Shown: positions 34,966 through 47,757 of the stretch, piece by piece
Numbering within the stretch: position 1 is the first letter of the stretch
How the letters are laid out: each line of letters opens with the position of its first letter
NCBI GenBank assembly: GCA_029237695.1
Contig: CM055265.1
Span: 213,916,506 to 213,980,505, forward strand
Length of the DNA: 64,000 bases
From: Conchocele bisecta
Taxonomy: Eukaryota > Mollusca > Bivalvia > Lucinida > Thyasiridae
Reading direction: 5' to 3'
Made by a program: the position numbers and the translations under genes
Notes under the pieces: generated by a model
What the model saw: only the letters and a program-made list of their open reading frames with translations
Database searches by the model: none
What the model was told of the DNA's origin: nothing

Positions 34966-35496
34966 ATGGGAAATGACGTCAGTCTCCAGTAACCAACCAA
35001 ACCACTACGTGCACGTGATTGAAATATTTTCAAATATTCATATAGAATGAGGAAGTGAACGTGTTTAATTTTAAAAAGCGAATTTAGGGTAGTGAGAAGT
35101 GTTTGTAGTGCAGTTTACACTCGAAATCTTTGCGATTTATGTTAATGTATTAGCAACTGTAAAATCTATGCCGAAAACCCACCCCAAGCAACGGTTTCAA
35201 CACGCTGTAACATGTTGTATAGGCGAGTAACCATTACGCCTTCGTGTTGCTTTTTATTTCAATGGTGATGAATGGTTTTGTACCTTTCATAATTACATAA
35301 TCTTCAGAACCGGGCGCATTTGAATTGTTTTGTACATTGTTTAGAAAGGTGTTTCATGTATATACAAACAATAATTGACCATCCAAGACACGCTAGAATC
35401 ACCTGTGATTTTTGAGAGAATGGATTAGTCCGGACATTAACATATAAAAATCCATTCCAGTTACTCGGGGATGAAAGGGTTAATGGTGGGAAGTTC
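34966..35496. other. Host DNA, no gene seen
   Basis: Ends with a GGGGATGAAAGGGTTAA fragment of the CCCTTTCA MITE family. Confidence 0.3.
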
Positions 35497-37057
35497 CAGG
35501 GCTTCTAAAATTTTCAGTTTTCCGGTTCTGGACCGATTTTTGAACTCTCGAGAAAAATTGCCAGTCGGCTGCTATTTCGCTATAAACCTTGTAAATTTAC
35601 CGGTTTTGACCACCAAGTAATTTATGACACATATCCGCCCATTACCTTGTTGTCCGTCAGGCCCGTAGCCAGGATGAGGCAGACGAGGCAGCCGCCTCGT
35701 CTCAGATTTTGCCGATTTTTAGCCAGGTTTTTTGAAAAAAAATCCAGGCTATTGGATTGGCGAAAGCCGGGCGGAGGGCGGCGGGCGGGTGGGCGGCGGG
35801 CAGCGGGTGGGCGGCGGGCAGCGGGCGGGTGGCGGCGGGCGGCGTCCACAATCAATGTTAAGTTTTCGTGTTTAAGTCCATTTCTTTGGTACTGTACCAC
35901 TAGGACCACCAAACTTTCACAGCTCCACAAACAAGGGGTGCCCACCACATATCACTATCCAACATGTTACTTTTTTTTTAATTAACTTCTCCCATTTTTT
36001 CCGCGCAGTCGACTTAGCCATTTTCAATGTTAAGTTTTCGCGTTTACAATGTTAAGTTTTCGTGTTTAAGTCCATTTCTTTGGTACTGTACCACCTAGGA
36101 CCACCAAACTTTCACAGCTTCATAACCAAGGGGTGCCTACCACATACAACTATCCAACATGTGACCATTTTTTTACCTTCACCTATTATTTCTACGTAAT
36201 TGACTTAGCCATTTTCAACGTTAACTTTTTAACGTACGTCTGGTTAAATTTTTTGGTTAAAACTTTTTCGTTATTCTATATCTCTGCAACTGTTTTGCCC
36301 ATTACCTTGAAACTTCACATGGGTGTTTATCTTCGTCCATATTTTCATTCTAACCCCCAACCGTGCGGCCCCTGTGCGCAATGTCAAGGTCAAATTACTT
36401 TGAATTTATTTGTTAAAGTTTTTTCGTGTACTATATCTCTGCAACTGCTTCACCCATTACCTTCATACTTCACATGGGTGTTTATCATCATTGTCGCACC
36501 CGCTTGCGGAAAGCGCGATATCGTCGCCATTTTCGCATACGTCCGTCCGTCCGTCCGTCCGTCCGTCCGTCCGGGCACACATTAAGGTACTTATGTGGCT
36601 AGCCCCACAGGGTTATGGACTTGGTAAAGGATAGGGTTGGTTACAATTAGCCACCTAAAAAATCCTTTTATGTGGCTAAAAATCATTTTATGTGGCTAAT
36701 ATTTAACATGTGATAAGCCACATAAGTATAGTACTGTAAGAACGTCCGTCCATCCGTCCGTACGTCCATGTGTCCGGTTAAAGTTTTTTCGTTAAAGTTT
36801 TTCCATCTACTATATCTATTTTTTTAGTGTCCATGCCTCGCCCCAAGGCGCGACATGCAGGCCACGGCCATCTAGTCTACAAAAAGTGGGTATAATTATG
36901 TTATCCAAGTGTCCATGCTTGGGAAAAACCTGGCCTTCATGGCTTTGCCTCGTTTCTTGTTTTTTTATTTAATGCCGTATCCGGTGATCTAAGTGCCGGG
37001 AAATCGCGTCTATGATGATCTAGATGTCAAAAAAAAAATTTTCGTCTCGTCTCATTT

Positions 37058-38687
37058 TTAGCTCGACTATTCGAAGAATAAGTAGAGCTTATGTTGTCAC
37101 CCCGGCGTCGGCCTTGGTTAAGGTTTTTAGTCAAGCTTGTATATGGAATACTACTGGCCCTACACCCACCATACTTGGACAACTTCATCTCCTAGTGATG
37201 TACATCAATAACCCCTGATCTATATTTGACCTTGACCTACATTTCCTCTTGAATTACTTGGTTAATTCCCCTTGGTTAAGGTTTTTATTCAACCTTGGTT
37301 ACGGTTTTTAGTCAAGTTTGTATATGCAATACTACTGGCCCTACACCCACCATACTTGGACAACTTCATCTCCTAGTGATGCACATCAATAACCCCTGAT
37401 CTATATTTGACCTTGACCTACATGTCCTCTTGAATTACTTACTTAATTCCCCTTGGTTAAGGTTTTTAGTCAACCTTGGTTAAGGTTTTTTTCAAGCTTG
37501 TAATTGAATACTATTGTGCATCCAGACACCATACTTCGACAACCTTTTCTCATAGGTATGTACATCAATAACCCTGATCTATATTTGACCTTCACCTACA
37601 TTTCCTCTTCAATTACTTACTTAATTCCTTTTGTTAAGGTTTTTAGTCAACCTTCTATATGGAATACTACTGGCCCTACACCCACCATACTTGGACAACT
37701 TCATCTCCTAGTGATGTACATCAACAACAACCCCTGATCTATATTTGACCTTGACCTACATTTTCCACTTGAATTACTTAATTCCCCGCCCCTTGGTTAA
37801 ACGTTTTTAGTCAAGCTGTAGATGGAATACTCCTGGCCCTACACCAACCATACTTGGACAACTTCATCTCCTAGTGATGTACATCAACAACCCCTGACCT
37901 ATATTTGACCTTGACCTACATTTAACCTTGAATTACTTACTTAATTCCCCTTGGTTAAGGTTTTTACTTGACCTTGGTTAAGCTTTTTACTCAAGCTTGT
38001 ACATGGAATACTATTCTGCATACAGACACCATAATTGGACAACCTTTTCTCATAGTGATGTACATCAATAACCCCTGATCTATATTTGACCTTGACCTAC
38101 ATTTCCTCTTGAATTACTTACTTAATTCTCTTTGGTTAGGGTTTTTAGTCAAGCTTGTAGATGGAATACTCCTGGCCCTACACCAACCATACTTGGACAA
38201 CTTCATCTCCTAATGATGTACATCAACAACCCCTGACCTATATTTGACCTTGACTTACATTTAACCTTAAATTACTTACTTAATTAATTTCCTTGGTTAA
38301 GGTTTTTACTCAACCTTGGTTAAGGTTTTTAGTCAAGCTTGTAGATGGAATACTATTGTGCATACAGACACCATACTTGGATAACTTTTTCTCATAGGGA
38401 TGTACATCAATAACCCCTGACCTTTATTTTACCTTCACCTACATTTAACCTTCAATTACTTGGTTGATGTTTATAGTCAAGCTTGTATATGGAATACTTC
38501 TGGGCCTACAGCAACCATACTTGGACAACTTCATCTCCTAGTCATGTACATCAATAATCCCTGACCTATATTTGACCTTGACCTACTTTTATCCTTGGAT
38601 TACTTAGTTATCTCCCCTTGGTTACGTTTTTTACTCAAGCTTGTATATGGAATACTCCTGGGCCTACAGCAACCATACTTGGAAAAC
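37058..38687. repeat. Tandem array 1, ~165-195-bp unit
   Basis: The head TTTTTAGCTCGACTATTCGA (37058) is followed by about nine units (TTGGTTAAGGTTTTTAGTCA, CATACTTGGACAACTTCATC). A stub of the same unit resumes at 40861-40905, after array 2. Confidence 0.7.
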
Positions 38688-40730
38688 CACGCATCTACGT
38701 CCAAGGTCAAGGTCACTGTTGAAGGTCAAAGGTCAAACCTATTTAAATTCCCTTCCTTCCGCTTTTTTCTATATCTTCTACACCGATGCATGGATTATCA
38801 AATGGCTTGGGCACAAATGATTCTCATTGATGAAGAAGGCTTGAGTCGCCATCAATAACCACGCACCTACGTCCAAGGTCAAGGTCACAGTTGAAGGTCA
38901 AAGGTCAAACCTATTGAAATTCCCTTCCGCTCTATATCTTCTACACCGATGCATGGATTATCAAATGCCTTGGCACAAATGTTTCTCAGGATGAGAAGGT
39001 GTGTCGCGATCAATAACCACGCACCTACATCCAAGGTCAAGATCACAGTTGAAGCTCAAAGGTAAAAAATATTGAAATTCCCAAATGGCTTGGCACAAAT
39101 GTTTCTCACGATGAGAAGGTGTGTCGCGATCAATAACCACGCACCTACGTCCAAGGTCAAGGTCACTGTTAAAGGTCAAAGGTCAAACCTATTGAAATTC
39201 CCTTCCTCTCTATGTCTTCTACACCGATGCATGGATTATCAAATGGCTTGGCACAAATGTTTCTCATGATGAGAAGGTGTGTCCCGATCAATAACCACGC
39301 ACCTACGTCCAAGGTCAAGGTCACAGTTGAAGGTCAAAGGTCAAACCTATTGAAATTCCCTTCCGCTCTATATCTTCTACACTGATGCATGGATTATCAA
39401 ATTGCTAACCACGCACCTACGACCAAGGTCACAGTTTGAAGGTCAAAAGGTCAAACCTAGTTGAAATTCCCTTGCCGCTCTATATCTTCTTTTACCACCG
39501 ATGCATTGGATTATCAAATGGCTTGGCACAGAAATGTTTTCCCATGATGAGAAGGTGTGTCGCAATCAATAACCACGCAACCTACATCCCCAAGGTCAAG
39601 GTCACAGTTTGGAGAAAAGGTCAAAGGTCAAACCTATTGAAAATTCCCTTCCGCTCTATATCCTTCTTACACCCGATGCATGGATTATCAAATGCCTTGG
39701 CCACAAATGTTTCTCAGGATTGAGAAGGTGTGTCTCGATCAATAACCACGCACCTACGTCCAAGGTCAAGGTCATAGTTGAAGGTCAAAAGGTCAAACCT
39801 ATTGAAATTCCTTCCGCTCTATATCTTCTACACCGATGCATGGATTATCAAATGCCTTGGCACAAATGTTTCTCAGGATGAGGAGTGTCTCGATAATAAC
39901 CACGCACTACGTCCAAGGTCAAGGTCATAGTGAAGGTCAAAGGTCAAACCTATTGAAAATTCCCTTCCTCTCTATGTCTTCTACACCGATGCATGATTAC
40001 AAATGGCTTGGCACAAATGTTTATCTTAATGAAAGTGTTCCCATCAATAACCACGCACCTACTTCCAAGGCAAGGTCACAGTTGAAGGTCAAAGGTCAAA
40101 CCTATTGAAATTCCCTTCCGCTCTATATCTTCTACCGAAGCAGGATTAATCAAATTGCTAACCACGCACCTACGACCAAGGTCACAGTTAAGGTCAAAGG
40201 GCAAACCTATTGAAATTCCCTTCCCGCTCTATATCTTCTACACCGTGCATGGATTATCAAATGGCTTGCACAGATTTTTCCCAGGATGAGAAGTGTCGCA
40301 ATCAATAACCACGCACCTACATCCAAGGTCAAGGTCACAGTTGAAGGTCAAAGGTCAAACCTATTGAAATTCCTCCGCTCTAAAATCTTCTACACGATGC
40401 ATGGATTATCAAATGCCTTGCACAAATGTTTCCTCCAGGATGAAGAAGGTGTGTCTCGATCAATAACCACGCACCTACGTCCAAGGTCAAGGTCATAGTT
40501 GAAGGTCAAAGGTCAAACCTATTGAAATTCCCTTCCGCTCTATATCTTCTACACCGATGCATGGATTATCAAATGCCTTGGTACAAATGTTTCTCAGGAT
40601 GAGAAGGTGTGTCTCGATCAATAACCACGCACCTACGTCAAGGTCAAGGTCATAGTTGAAGGTCTAAAGGTCAAACCTATTGAAATTCCCTTCCACTCTA
40701 TATCTTCTACACCGATGCATGGATTATCAC
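38688..40730. repeat. Tandem array 2, ~160-bp unit rich in AGGTCA
   Basis: About 13 units, each with AACCACGCACCTACGTCCAA, GAAGGTCAAAGGTCAAACC and CACCGATGCATGGATTATCA. It is followed by a HINE tail ending CTAG at 40860. Between about 39420 and 40450 the units are full of single-base gains and losses. Confidence 0.75.
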
Positions 40731-40733
40731 ACT

Positions 40734-40860
40734 ATGCCCAGGGTCAAGGTCACAGACTTGAAACCTTAACGCTCGGCTAAATAATGCTTATGATCAAAAA
40801 TGCCTCGTTTTCTTTGGCTGCCAGTGGGGGTATTCGTGTGCCGACAGGCCACATTTCTAG
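40734..40860. mobile_element. HINE/pearl tail fragment
   Basis: Part of a CTCGGCTAAATAATGC-type unit plus the conserved TTTGGCTGCCAGTGGGGG tail ending TTTCTAG, as in 27197-29380. Confidence 0.55.
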
Positions 40861-41076
40861 TTTCCCTTGGTTAATGTTTTTAGTCAACCTTGGTTAAGGT
40901 TTTTATGTAGGCCGCAGCCACCTTCTTTGTCAAGCTATGTGTACATCGACAACCCTCGTAGTCGAGCTATGCTGTTCTCCTACAGCTCTTGTTAGGTCTG
41001 GCTATGGCCCTGTCCGTCATTCGATTATTATTGAAATGGCACAACAAACTATTTTGTCGTTATTCACAAAGACAAC

Positions 41077-41135
41077 GTACTGGCTTGGCACAACGTACTG
41101 GCTTGGCACAACGTACTGGCTTGGCAACCCGGCAG
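41077..41135. repeat. Short tandem repeat, 19-bp unit x3
   Basis: Three copies of CAACGTACTGGCTTGGCA. Confidence 0.8.
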
Positions 41136-41502
41136 AGAGGTATAAATATAAAACGAAACAAGACACAGACTTGTAAAATTTTAATTTATTTTAGTCTACC
41201 GAAAATTTACCTGCAATCAATCGGCATCACGATTCATCTGTGTCGTTTCGCATTTTTTCCGTCTGCGCTATTTAGGCACACCACGTGACCCGTTGCATAC
41301 ACAATTTTGTCCACTTTTGTTGTTTATAAACACGATTTATTTATCCCAATACAACTTTTATCCCATTATTTCTAGTACTTTGTTTGAACTTCGAAATTTC
41401 ATTTAAAGTTGTTAATAGAGGAGGGGGGGGGGTCTGCTCCGACAATGGTCGACAGTGTTACGTCTGGACACCGATTGGCATTCTGAAATTTTAGAAGCCC
41501 TG

Positions 41503-42390
41503 GTGGGAACTGGCTCAAAAAACCTTGCATACTCTGAATTTATAATGTGTGTGGTTTGCTGTTAGCAATTTGTGAGGATTACTATCAGTAATGGGACAGT
41601 AATATAACATGACAGGCCGTACATGTACATTCACCATGGTGCACCTGTAATTATGACCAGTGGCACATGGCAGGTATGTATGTATTCCTCTGTTCCCTTG
41701 AATCCCAACATTACAAAGGGTAAGTTAACATTAGTTCTGAGTACATACCTCTAATTACATTGCATTACACTGCATTGCATAAGAGTTATGACGGAGTAGT
41801 CTTTCCAAATGTGCGGGCGGGCGGGCGGCTGACAGAAAAAGTGCATAGTTTGTGTACACAAAACTCCTCCGAAACCGTTTTTTCTACATTTTTCTATACA
41901 ATTCTATATAGGGTACAGAGTTTGTGTACACAACTCCTCCGAAACCATTCAGTTGATTGTTCTGAAACTATACATACGTCTTCTACACATATTGAAGATG
42001 TGCACCTTGGTGTTTTTATGCCGAAAAAATATTTTTTAACAAAAATATCACCTTTTTAACTTAGCCATTTTTTCTACATTTTTGTATCCAATTCTATATC
42101 ATTTCTACTTTACACATCTCTGCCTAAATTAGTATACATGTTTAGCACAACGGGATGAAGAAATAATGCTATAGAGTTTCAAATTCTCATTATTGTTTCT
42201 TGCCTTGGTGGTGACCGCTTCACATTTCTGCATCTTCGCTGTCTGGCCCATATTCGATGGGCGTATTTTGTGACTTACGGCACTCTTGTTTTTTTAGAAA
42301 ATTGAGTGCGTCTTAATGAAAATAGGGGTGCGACTTATGCATGATTGCAACCAATACTCGGCAGAATACGGTAGATAATGTGGTCTAGTC
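41503..42390. other. Host DNA, no gene seen
   Basis: Contains two copies of AGTTTGTGTACACAAAACTC / ACACAACTCCTCCGAAACC near 41846 and 41920, and a GGGCGGGCGGGCG run at 41814. Confidence 0.3.
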
Positions 42391-42510
42391 GAATATGGTT
42401 AGTTAACAGCGCATGGGGGAAATTTAGGGGGCCGGAAATTGTCGAGCCCTAGACGAGACATATTTCGGCCTCCTTAAATTCCCCCACATGCTGTTAACTA
42501 ACTATATTCA
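42391..42510. repeat. Foldback, ~44-bp arms
   Basis: GAATATGGTTAGTTAACAGC... pairs with ...GCTGTTAACTAACTATATTC. Pairing weakly continues to 42374 and 42527. Confidence 0.6.
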
Positions 42511-42527
42511 ACGAGAAGACATTATCT

Positions 42528-44420
42528 TATCTAACTAATTTATTGCACGGATACGCCGAATACCTGAAATAAAATTATATATTTTGTCGAAATTTAATAC
42601 TACAATTACACAATTTAATTCCAGCCATTCCCCTTGAGTACCCCGCTTTCATTTACATTTCCTCAGACATGCCCTCAATACCCCTGCGGTCACGTGACCA
42701 TTTAAAACTGACAACAATATACCAGGCGTCTGTTATCTGGTTCACAATCTTACCAAGGCTGGATTACTACGCTTGCATGCAATCAGTGTATAACCAACCC
42801 AGCCTGCACATCTGCGCTGTTTTATCAGTTGCTACGGTGTTTGCGGTTCTATCACCATGCTTATTAAAATATTTGGGCGCATTCTCCAAATTTGACAGTT
42901 TGATTTGCCGAGACTGAGCACAACTCAGCATCAACCAAACAATTTTTTCTGATTTTGAGCATAATCTTGAACGGGGTATATATGTACTCGGAAAGTTTAT
43001 TCAGCACAGGCCATAGTTGTATATCATGAAAATCATGATCAGTATTGGTAGGTGGAAAACTCAATGCTGATCGGGATCTACACTGGCCAGTAATGCACAC
43101 AGTGGACCATATATTATAATCATTGCAGGAACTGTACTTGGCAGTTTCACAACACTAGTAGCATTTTTGTAACACATAGCGCCATGAAACTGTATTTGAG
43201 GTATCACAAAAATCAAGGATAAGCCCAGTCAGTGTTACTGGCATGTAAGTAATTACTGTTACTGGCATTTAAGTATACGCATACGGTACTTAAATTGATT
43301 ATTCAGATTTGCAGCATGCGCAGATTACGTTGACATTTATAATCATTTCCATGGGGTGTTAAAAATCGATACCAGCAGTGAAGTTATGAGATTTAGCACA
43401 TGCTAGACAGTGTGTCTAATAGATTTAACAAACAGGGGTATACCCAGGCACCAGGCAGACAGGTCCAAACAGTGATCTCCAGTAGTTAATTAGCACACTG
43501 CTGGAGATCAAAGGATTTCGCTGCATCTGTGCAATAAGTATATTTTGTCATGCTCCGGAACACTATAGCTTATGTTTGATCCAGATCCTACAGGCAGGTT
43601 AATTCACAATCAGTAAAGGAAATGTAGTATTGGTAGCAAAAACCTTTGCCTACATCTCACAATGGATAATCACTACTTACATTACTTTGGGCAAGATGTA
43701 GACATGAATTTCAAAGTGTTGTAAATGTCTAGATAACAATATTTCCATAATTGCTGCATATTTGAATTTGTGATTCACACCATGCTTATATTGCCTCAGA
43801 CTGCAGTCCAGTATATTGTAGTGGTCAGTAAATTGCTTGTTTATATCTCCATATAATGGTAATTTAGTTCAGTAATTGCTACTTATGGTAATTGAAGCCC
43901 TTCCAGTTTCACAGGTTTACAGTTTGATTTTAGTTTCATTAATGTGGATGAATATCTTGGATAGAAAATCAGTAAATTGGATTTTTGGGGTATAGGTAAA
44001 ACAGTATTTTCTGTTTTTATCATTCAATAATTTTGTTGTGGGTTTTATTTTTTCAGAAATAAAAATGTGAAAAGTACTTGGTTTTCAATTTCAAAATTAA
44101 AAAGAAATGTGTGGAATAATTTGGAATGTTAGTTAGATCGGTTTCTATGATAATTATGGTGATGTGTGCGAATTGCATAATTCATGGTGCAAATATACAG
44201 TCCAATAATTTGCAGTTGGAATCGTTTTCTGTAGAAGAAATACAACAGATTACAATTGGGGTAAACTTTAACATATGTTTAGAGCTGTGGCTAGTTCTAA
44301 TGACACTTAATTGTCACATATAGGATCATTAATCTGCGAGCATGCCAAGCAAAGCTAAAATTACGTGGCCAGAATTGAGCCACAGTAATTTGTTTATCAT
44401 AGTGTATTGTTTATCCATTT
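42528..44420. other. Host intron-like DNA, no gene seen
   Basis: A/T-rich, no confident exon or repeat. Confidence 0.3.
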
Positions 44421-44653
44421 ATCCCCTAAGTAACTGGAATGGGTTTTCATATGTTAATTTTCTGACCAATCCAATGGCCACAAAATGATTTTCAGACTAG
44501 ACCATTTATGAAAAAGGGGTGTTTTTGTTGTTAAAAATATGAAAATTACTTGCAAAAAGTGCAGATCCTGATGAGACGGCTCGTAACTAGCCGGCTCATC
44601 TGGATCTACACTTTTTGCCAATACCACTATACAGGCCGGTGGTGTTGAAAGGG
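44421..44653. mobile_element. CCCTTTCA-family MITE (diverged left end)
   Basis: Right end GGTGTTGAAAGGG followed by TTAA. The centre has the family's CGGCTCGTAACTAGCCGGCTC palindrome. Confidence 0.55.
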
Positions 44654-44767
44654 TTAATTATTGTTTTATCCGCATATTGCTTGTGAGGTATATGTGTAGG
44701 TCATTTGTGTGATGCCCTCATACCTAGTATGCAGTTGCCATGCACTGATCTATTGTTCAGGATATAT

Positions 44768-44968
44768 GTGGCCGCGACTGGAGAATGGGGCTTATGGGTT
44801 TTGCAATCAGTGTGGATCCAGCAGTGTGTTCACCATTCCATCTATGAAACACACGTCATGCTTCTAACAAACAATTTAAGTCTTTACCAGATTACAATAA
44901 TGTGTCATTTGATCAGGAGCTACACTAGTCACAACTCCCATAAGCTCCATTTCTCCAGCCACAGCCGC
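44768..44968. mobile_element. GTGGCTGTGACTGG-family MITE
   Basis: Ends GTGGCCGCGACTGGAGAATG and CATTTCTCCAGCCACAGCCGC-like. Confidence 0.55.
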
Positions 44969-45289
44969 AATGTTCAGTTTGCTTACACTGGTTTCTGTAT
45001 GGTTTATTTGTAAAGGCATCTGGGTGGAATGAAGCTTCAATATTGTGTTATCGTCTTGCCCTCGGCATTGACAAATGTACAACAGATATTTCTGTACAAC
45101 TATTAGAATAATGTTATAAAGTTACCATTAACACAGTTACCGCAGAAATTGAGAATCTGCCATACGTGGGTGAAACAATGGATTAATGATATGAACCCAT
45201 TGAAGTCTAAGGATACAACTAGACAATATGTTTGTAAAACATGCATAAACCTCCGTGGCATACTGGAGTCTAACTAGAGATTGTGTGTA

Positions 45290-45725
45290 AAAAAATAAAA
45301 CTTTAAATTTACAAAAAAATAAAAATCATTTGTCAGAAGTCTTACAAATTGTTTGTCGTAAGAAAATGGCTAAGTGTTTCAGCGCCATTTTGAAGGTCAC
45401 AAAGGTCAAGGTCATGCCATTGGTGGATTGATGAACTGTCCAAATGTTAAAGCAATCCTTCAAGTAATATTGAAGATATTACATGATGAAGAAACTATTA
45501 CAAACTTTTCTGTAACGAAATGGCTAAGTGTTTCAGGGATATTTCGAAGGTAACAAAGGTCAAGATTGTGTTGATGGTGTTTTGTCACGCAAGTGTGTGA
45601 CAAATGTTCAGGTGATTCAAGTGTCCAAGTATTGAAGCAATCCTTTACATAATATTGAAGATATTACATGTTGGAGAAACTCTTACAAACTTTTTGATGT
45701 AAATGTACACGTACAGACAGACGTA
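45290..45725. repeat. Tandem repeat, roughly 170-190-bp unit, about two copies
   Basis: Units share TTACAAA..TTTTTGT, AAATGGCTAAGTGTTTCAG, GTCACAAAGGTCAAG and CAATCCTTCAAGTAATATTG. A GGACAGACGTACGG tract follows at 45715. Confidence 0.5.
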
Positions 45726-46027
45726 CGGACAGACGTACGGGCTATCGCATAGGGGGCATAACAACTTTTGTTGAAAAGAAATCTGATTTTCTAGTTTCTC
45801 AATAAAAGTATATGTTGTTACCAGTGGTGACAACGTATACTTTTGAGAAGAAATTAGGAAAATAGTTTTTTTTTAGTACATTTCATACCACTTCAATGGT
45901 ATCCCGTCTGCAATGGATTAATGATGCCATACAGACCCCAGTGATCAGACTACACAAAGTGTACAGATGAGGCTGTTTATATAGACTAACATGCCATGTC
46001 TCTACACAATTTTTACTTTTATATTTT

Positions 46028-46125
46028 TATGCACCACCATGATAGTGGAGGGGGCATTTAGTGTTACCCTTGTCCGTCACCAACCTTGTAAGTGGTAAAG
46101 TTTTTAAACCGTACACATTTTCTAG
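46028..46125. mobile_element. HINE/pearl-like element without a core
   Basis: The head TATGCACCACCATGATAGTG GAGGGGGCAT matches 15621, and the tail ACACATTTTCTAG matches 16533, but only ~100 bp lie between and no satellite unit is present. Confidence 0.6.
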
Positions 46126-46464
46126 TTATAAATCTGACATTTATATTTTTCTGTTATCGTGTTAACAGGAGTGATTATTGTGCTAATTGCCTACCTGCCC
46201 AATGCCTGGCATATAGGATACTAATTGTGAAGTACTGCTTATCAAAGATCAGAGTGTCTTGTAGTCAAAACTGACTGAGTAATCCTTTCCATAGAGAGTG
46301 GAATCCAGTTATACCAATTATAAAAGTAGTAAGATTGGTTAAGCCTATTAATTTTTCTGTGAATATTCAGGAAATCCTCATCACAACGGGGTGAAATATG
46401 GGATTCGATTTTGTTAACCCGGCCTAAAATGACCGTAACTGTATACAATTGTCTAACCCACCAG

Positions 46465-46563
46465 GAGAGCCTGGAGAGCGTACGAGCCGCGCGGGACGTT
46501 GACCTCCGTGACCTCTGGAGGATCGTACAGAAGGATATAGATAAGGAATGCAGTGATGACCAG
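46465..46563 (+). CDS. Host gene exon 3 of 5 seen
   Basis: A 99-nt exon (33 codons, phase 0 at both ends) between a CCACCAG acceptor and a GTCTGT donor. The product begins ESLESVRAARDVDLRDLWRI and continues as a charged helix rich in Asp, Lys and Val. The donor is weaker than those of the other exons and is also the first base of the minisatellite that follows, whose every unit repeats the same GTCTGTACTC. Phase matches the exons at 13369 and 48496. Confidence 0.65.
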
Positions 46564-47505
46564 GTCTGTACTCATTGTTCGTAATAGTCTCCGAGATGGA
46601 AGATGGGCATTGGGTCTGTACTCATTGTTCGTAATAGTCTCCGAGATGGAAGATGGGCATGGAGTCTGTACTCATTGTTAGTGTCTGAGATGGAAGATGG
46701 GCATTGGGTCTGTACTCATTGTTCGTAATAGTCTCCGAGATGGAAGATGGGCATGGGGTCTGTACTCATTGTTAGTGTCTGAGATGAAAGATGGGCATGG
46801 GGTCTGTACTCATTGTTTGTCATAGTCTCCGAGATGGAAGATGGGCATGGGGTCTGTACTCATTGTTAGTGTCTGAGATGGAAGATGGGCATGGGGTCTG
46901 TACTCGTTGTTAGTGTCTGAGATGGAACATGGGCATGGGGTCTGTACTCATTGTTCGTAATAGTCTCCGAGATGGAAGATGGGCATGGGGTCTACTCATT
47001 GTTAGTCTGAGATGGAAGATGGGCATGGGGTCTGTACTCATTGTTCGTAATAGTCTCCGAGATGGAAGATGGGCATGGGGTCTGTACTCATTGTTAGTGT
47101 CAGAGATTGAAGATGGGCATGGGGTCTGTACTCATTGTTCGTAATAGTCTCCGAGATGGAAGATGGGCATGGGGTCTGTACTCATTGTTCGTAATGGTCT
47201 CCGAGATGGAAGATGGGCATGGGGTCTGTACTCATTGTTAGTGTCTGAGATGGAAGATAGGCATGGGGTCTGTACTCGTTGTTAGTGTCTGAGATGGAAG
47301 ATGGGCATGGGGTCTGAGATGAGATGGGCATGGGGTCTGTACTCATTGTTTGTCATAGTCTCCGAGATGGAAGATGGGCATGGGGTCTGTACTCATTGTT
47401 CGTAATAGTCTCCGAGATGAAAGATGGGCATGGGGTCTGTACTCGTTGTTCGTAATAGTCTCCGAAATGAAAGATGGGCATGGGTTCTGTACTCATTGTT
47501 CATCT
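46564..47505. repeat. Intronic minisatellite, 44- and 50-bp units
   Basis: About 20 copies of GTCTGTACTCATTGTTCGTA...GATGGAAGATGGGCATGGG, in a long form (AATAGTCTCC) and a short form (GTGTCTG). It starts exactly at the donor of the preceding exon. Open frames here are artefacts of the repeat. Confidence 0.9.
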
Positions 47506-47757
47506 CCAAATGTTGCAAGGTGGAGTGTCAAAATGTGTACACCTGTGTCCATCTGTGTGTCCATATGTGTGTTTGTCTTTATTAAAGATTTTATGACACT
47601 GATCTTAGTAGATACGGGAAGCATATGGTGTTTGCATCAAAATTAGGGAAGTAGCGGGAACTTCTACTTTTCTTTGGCCAGTGATTAAAGTTATGACCCT
47701 TAAAATGTGGGACACATCAACAATCCTCTGCTGTTGTTTTATAACTGTTTGTTTGTT

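Larger units (their letters stand above)
35497..41502. mobile_element. ~6-kb composite hAT-like element with nested arrays
   Basis: It begins CAGGGCTTCTAAAATTTTC and ends GAAATTTTAGAAGCCCTG. Its outer ~300 bp match the 24300-25586 element in reverse. The sequence GTGGGAA lies at both borders (35486-35492 and 41503-41509), a likely but imperfect target duplication. Inside: GGGCGG-rich tract (35770-35845), GTTAAGTTTTCGTG units (35850-36200), (GTCC)n (36540-36570), and the two arrays described separately. No transposase is seen. Confidence 0.55.

Noticed and set aside
36133..36585. 150-aa frame rich in Tyr, Phe and Val
   Set aside because: It spans repeat units and a (GTCC)n tract shared with 30600-31140, where the frame is different.
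46929..47646. Open frames of 70-90 aa with repeated GMGSVLIV-like peptides
   Set aside because: They arise only because the 50-bp minisatellite stays open in one frame; no start context or conservation.
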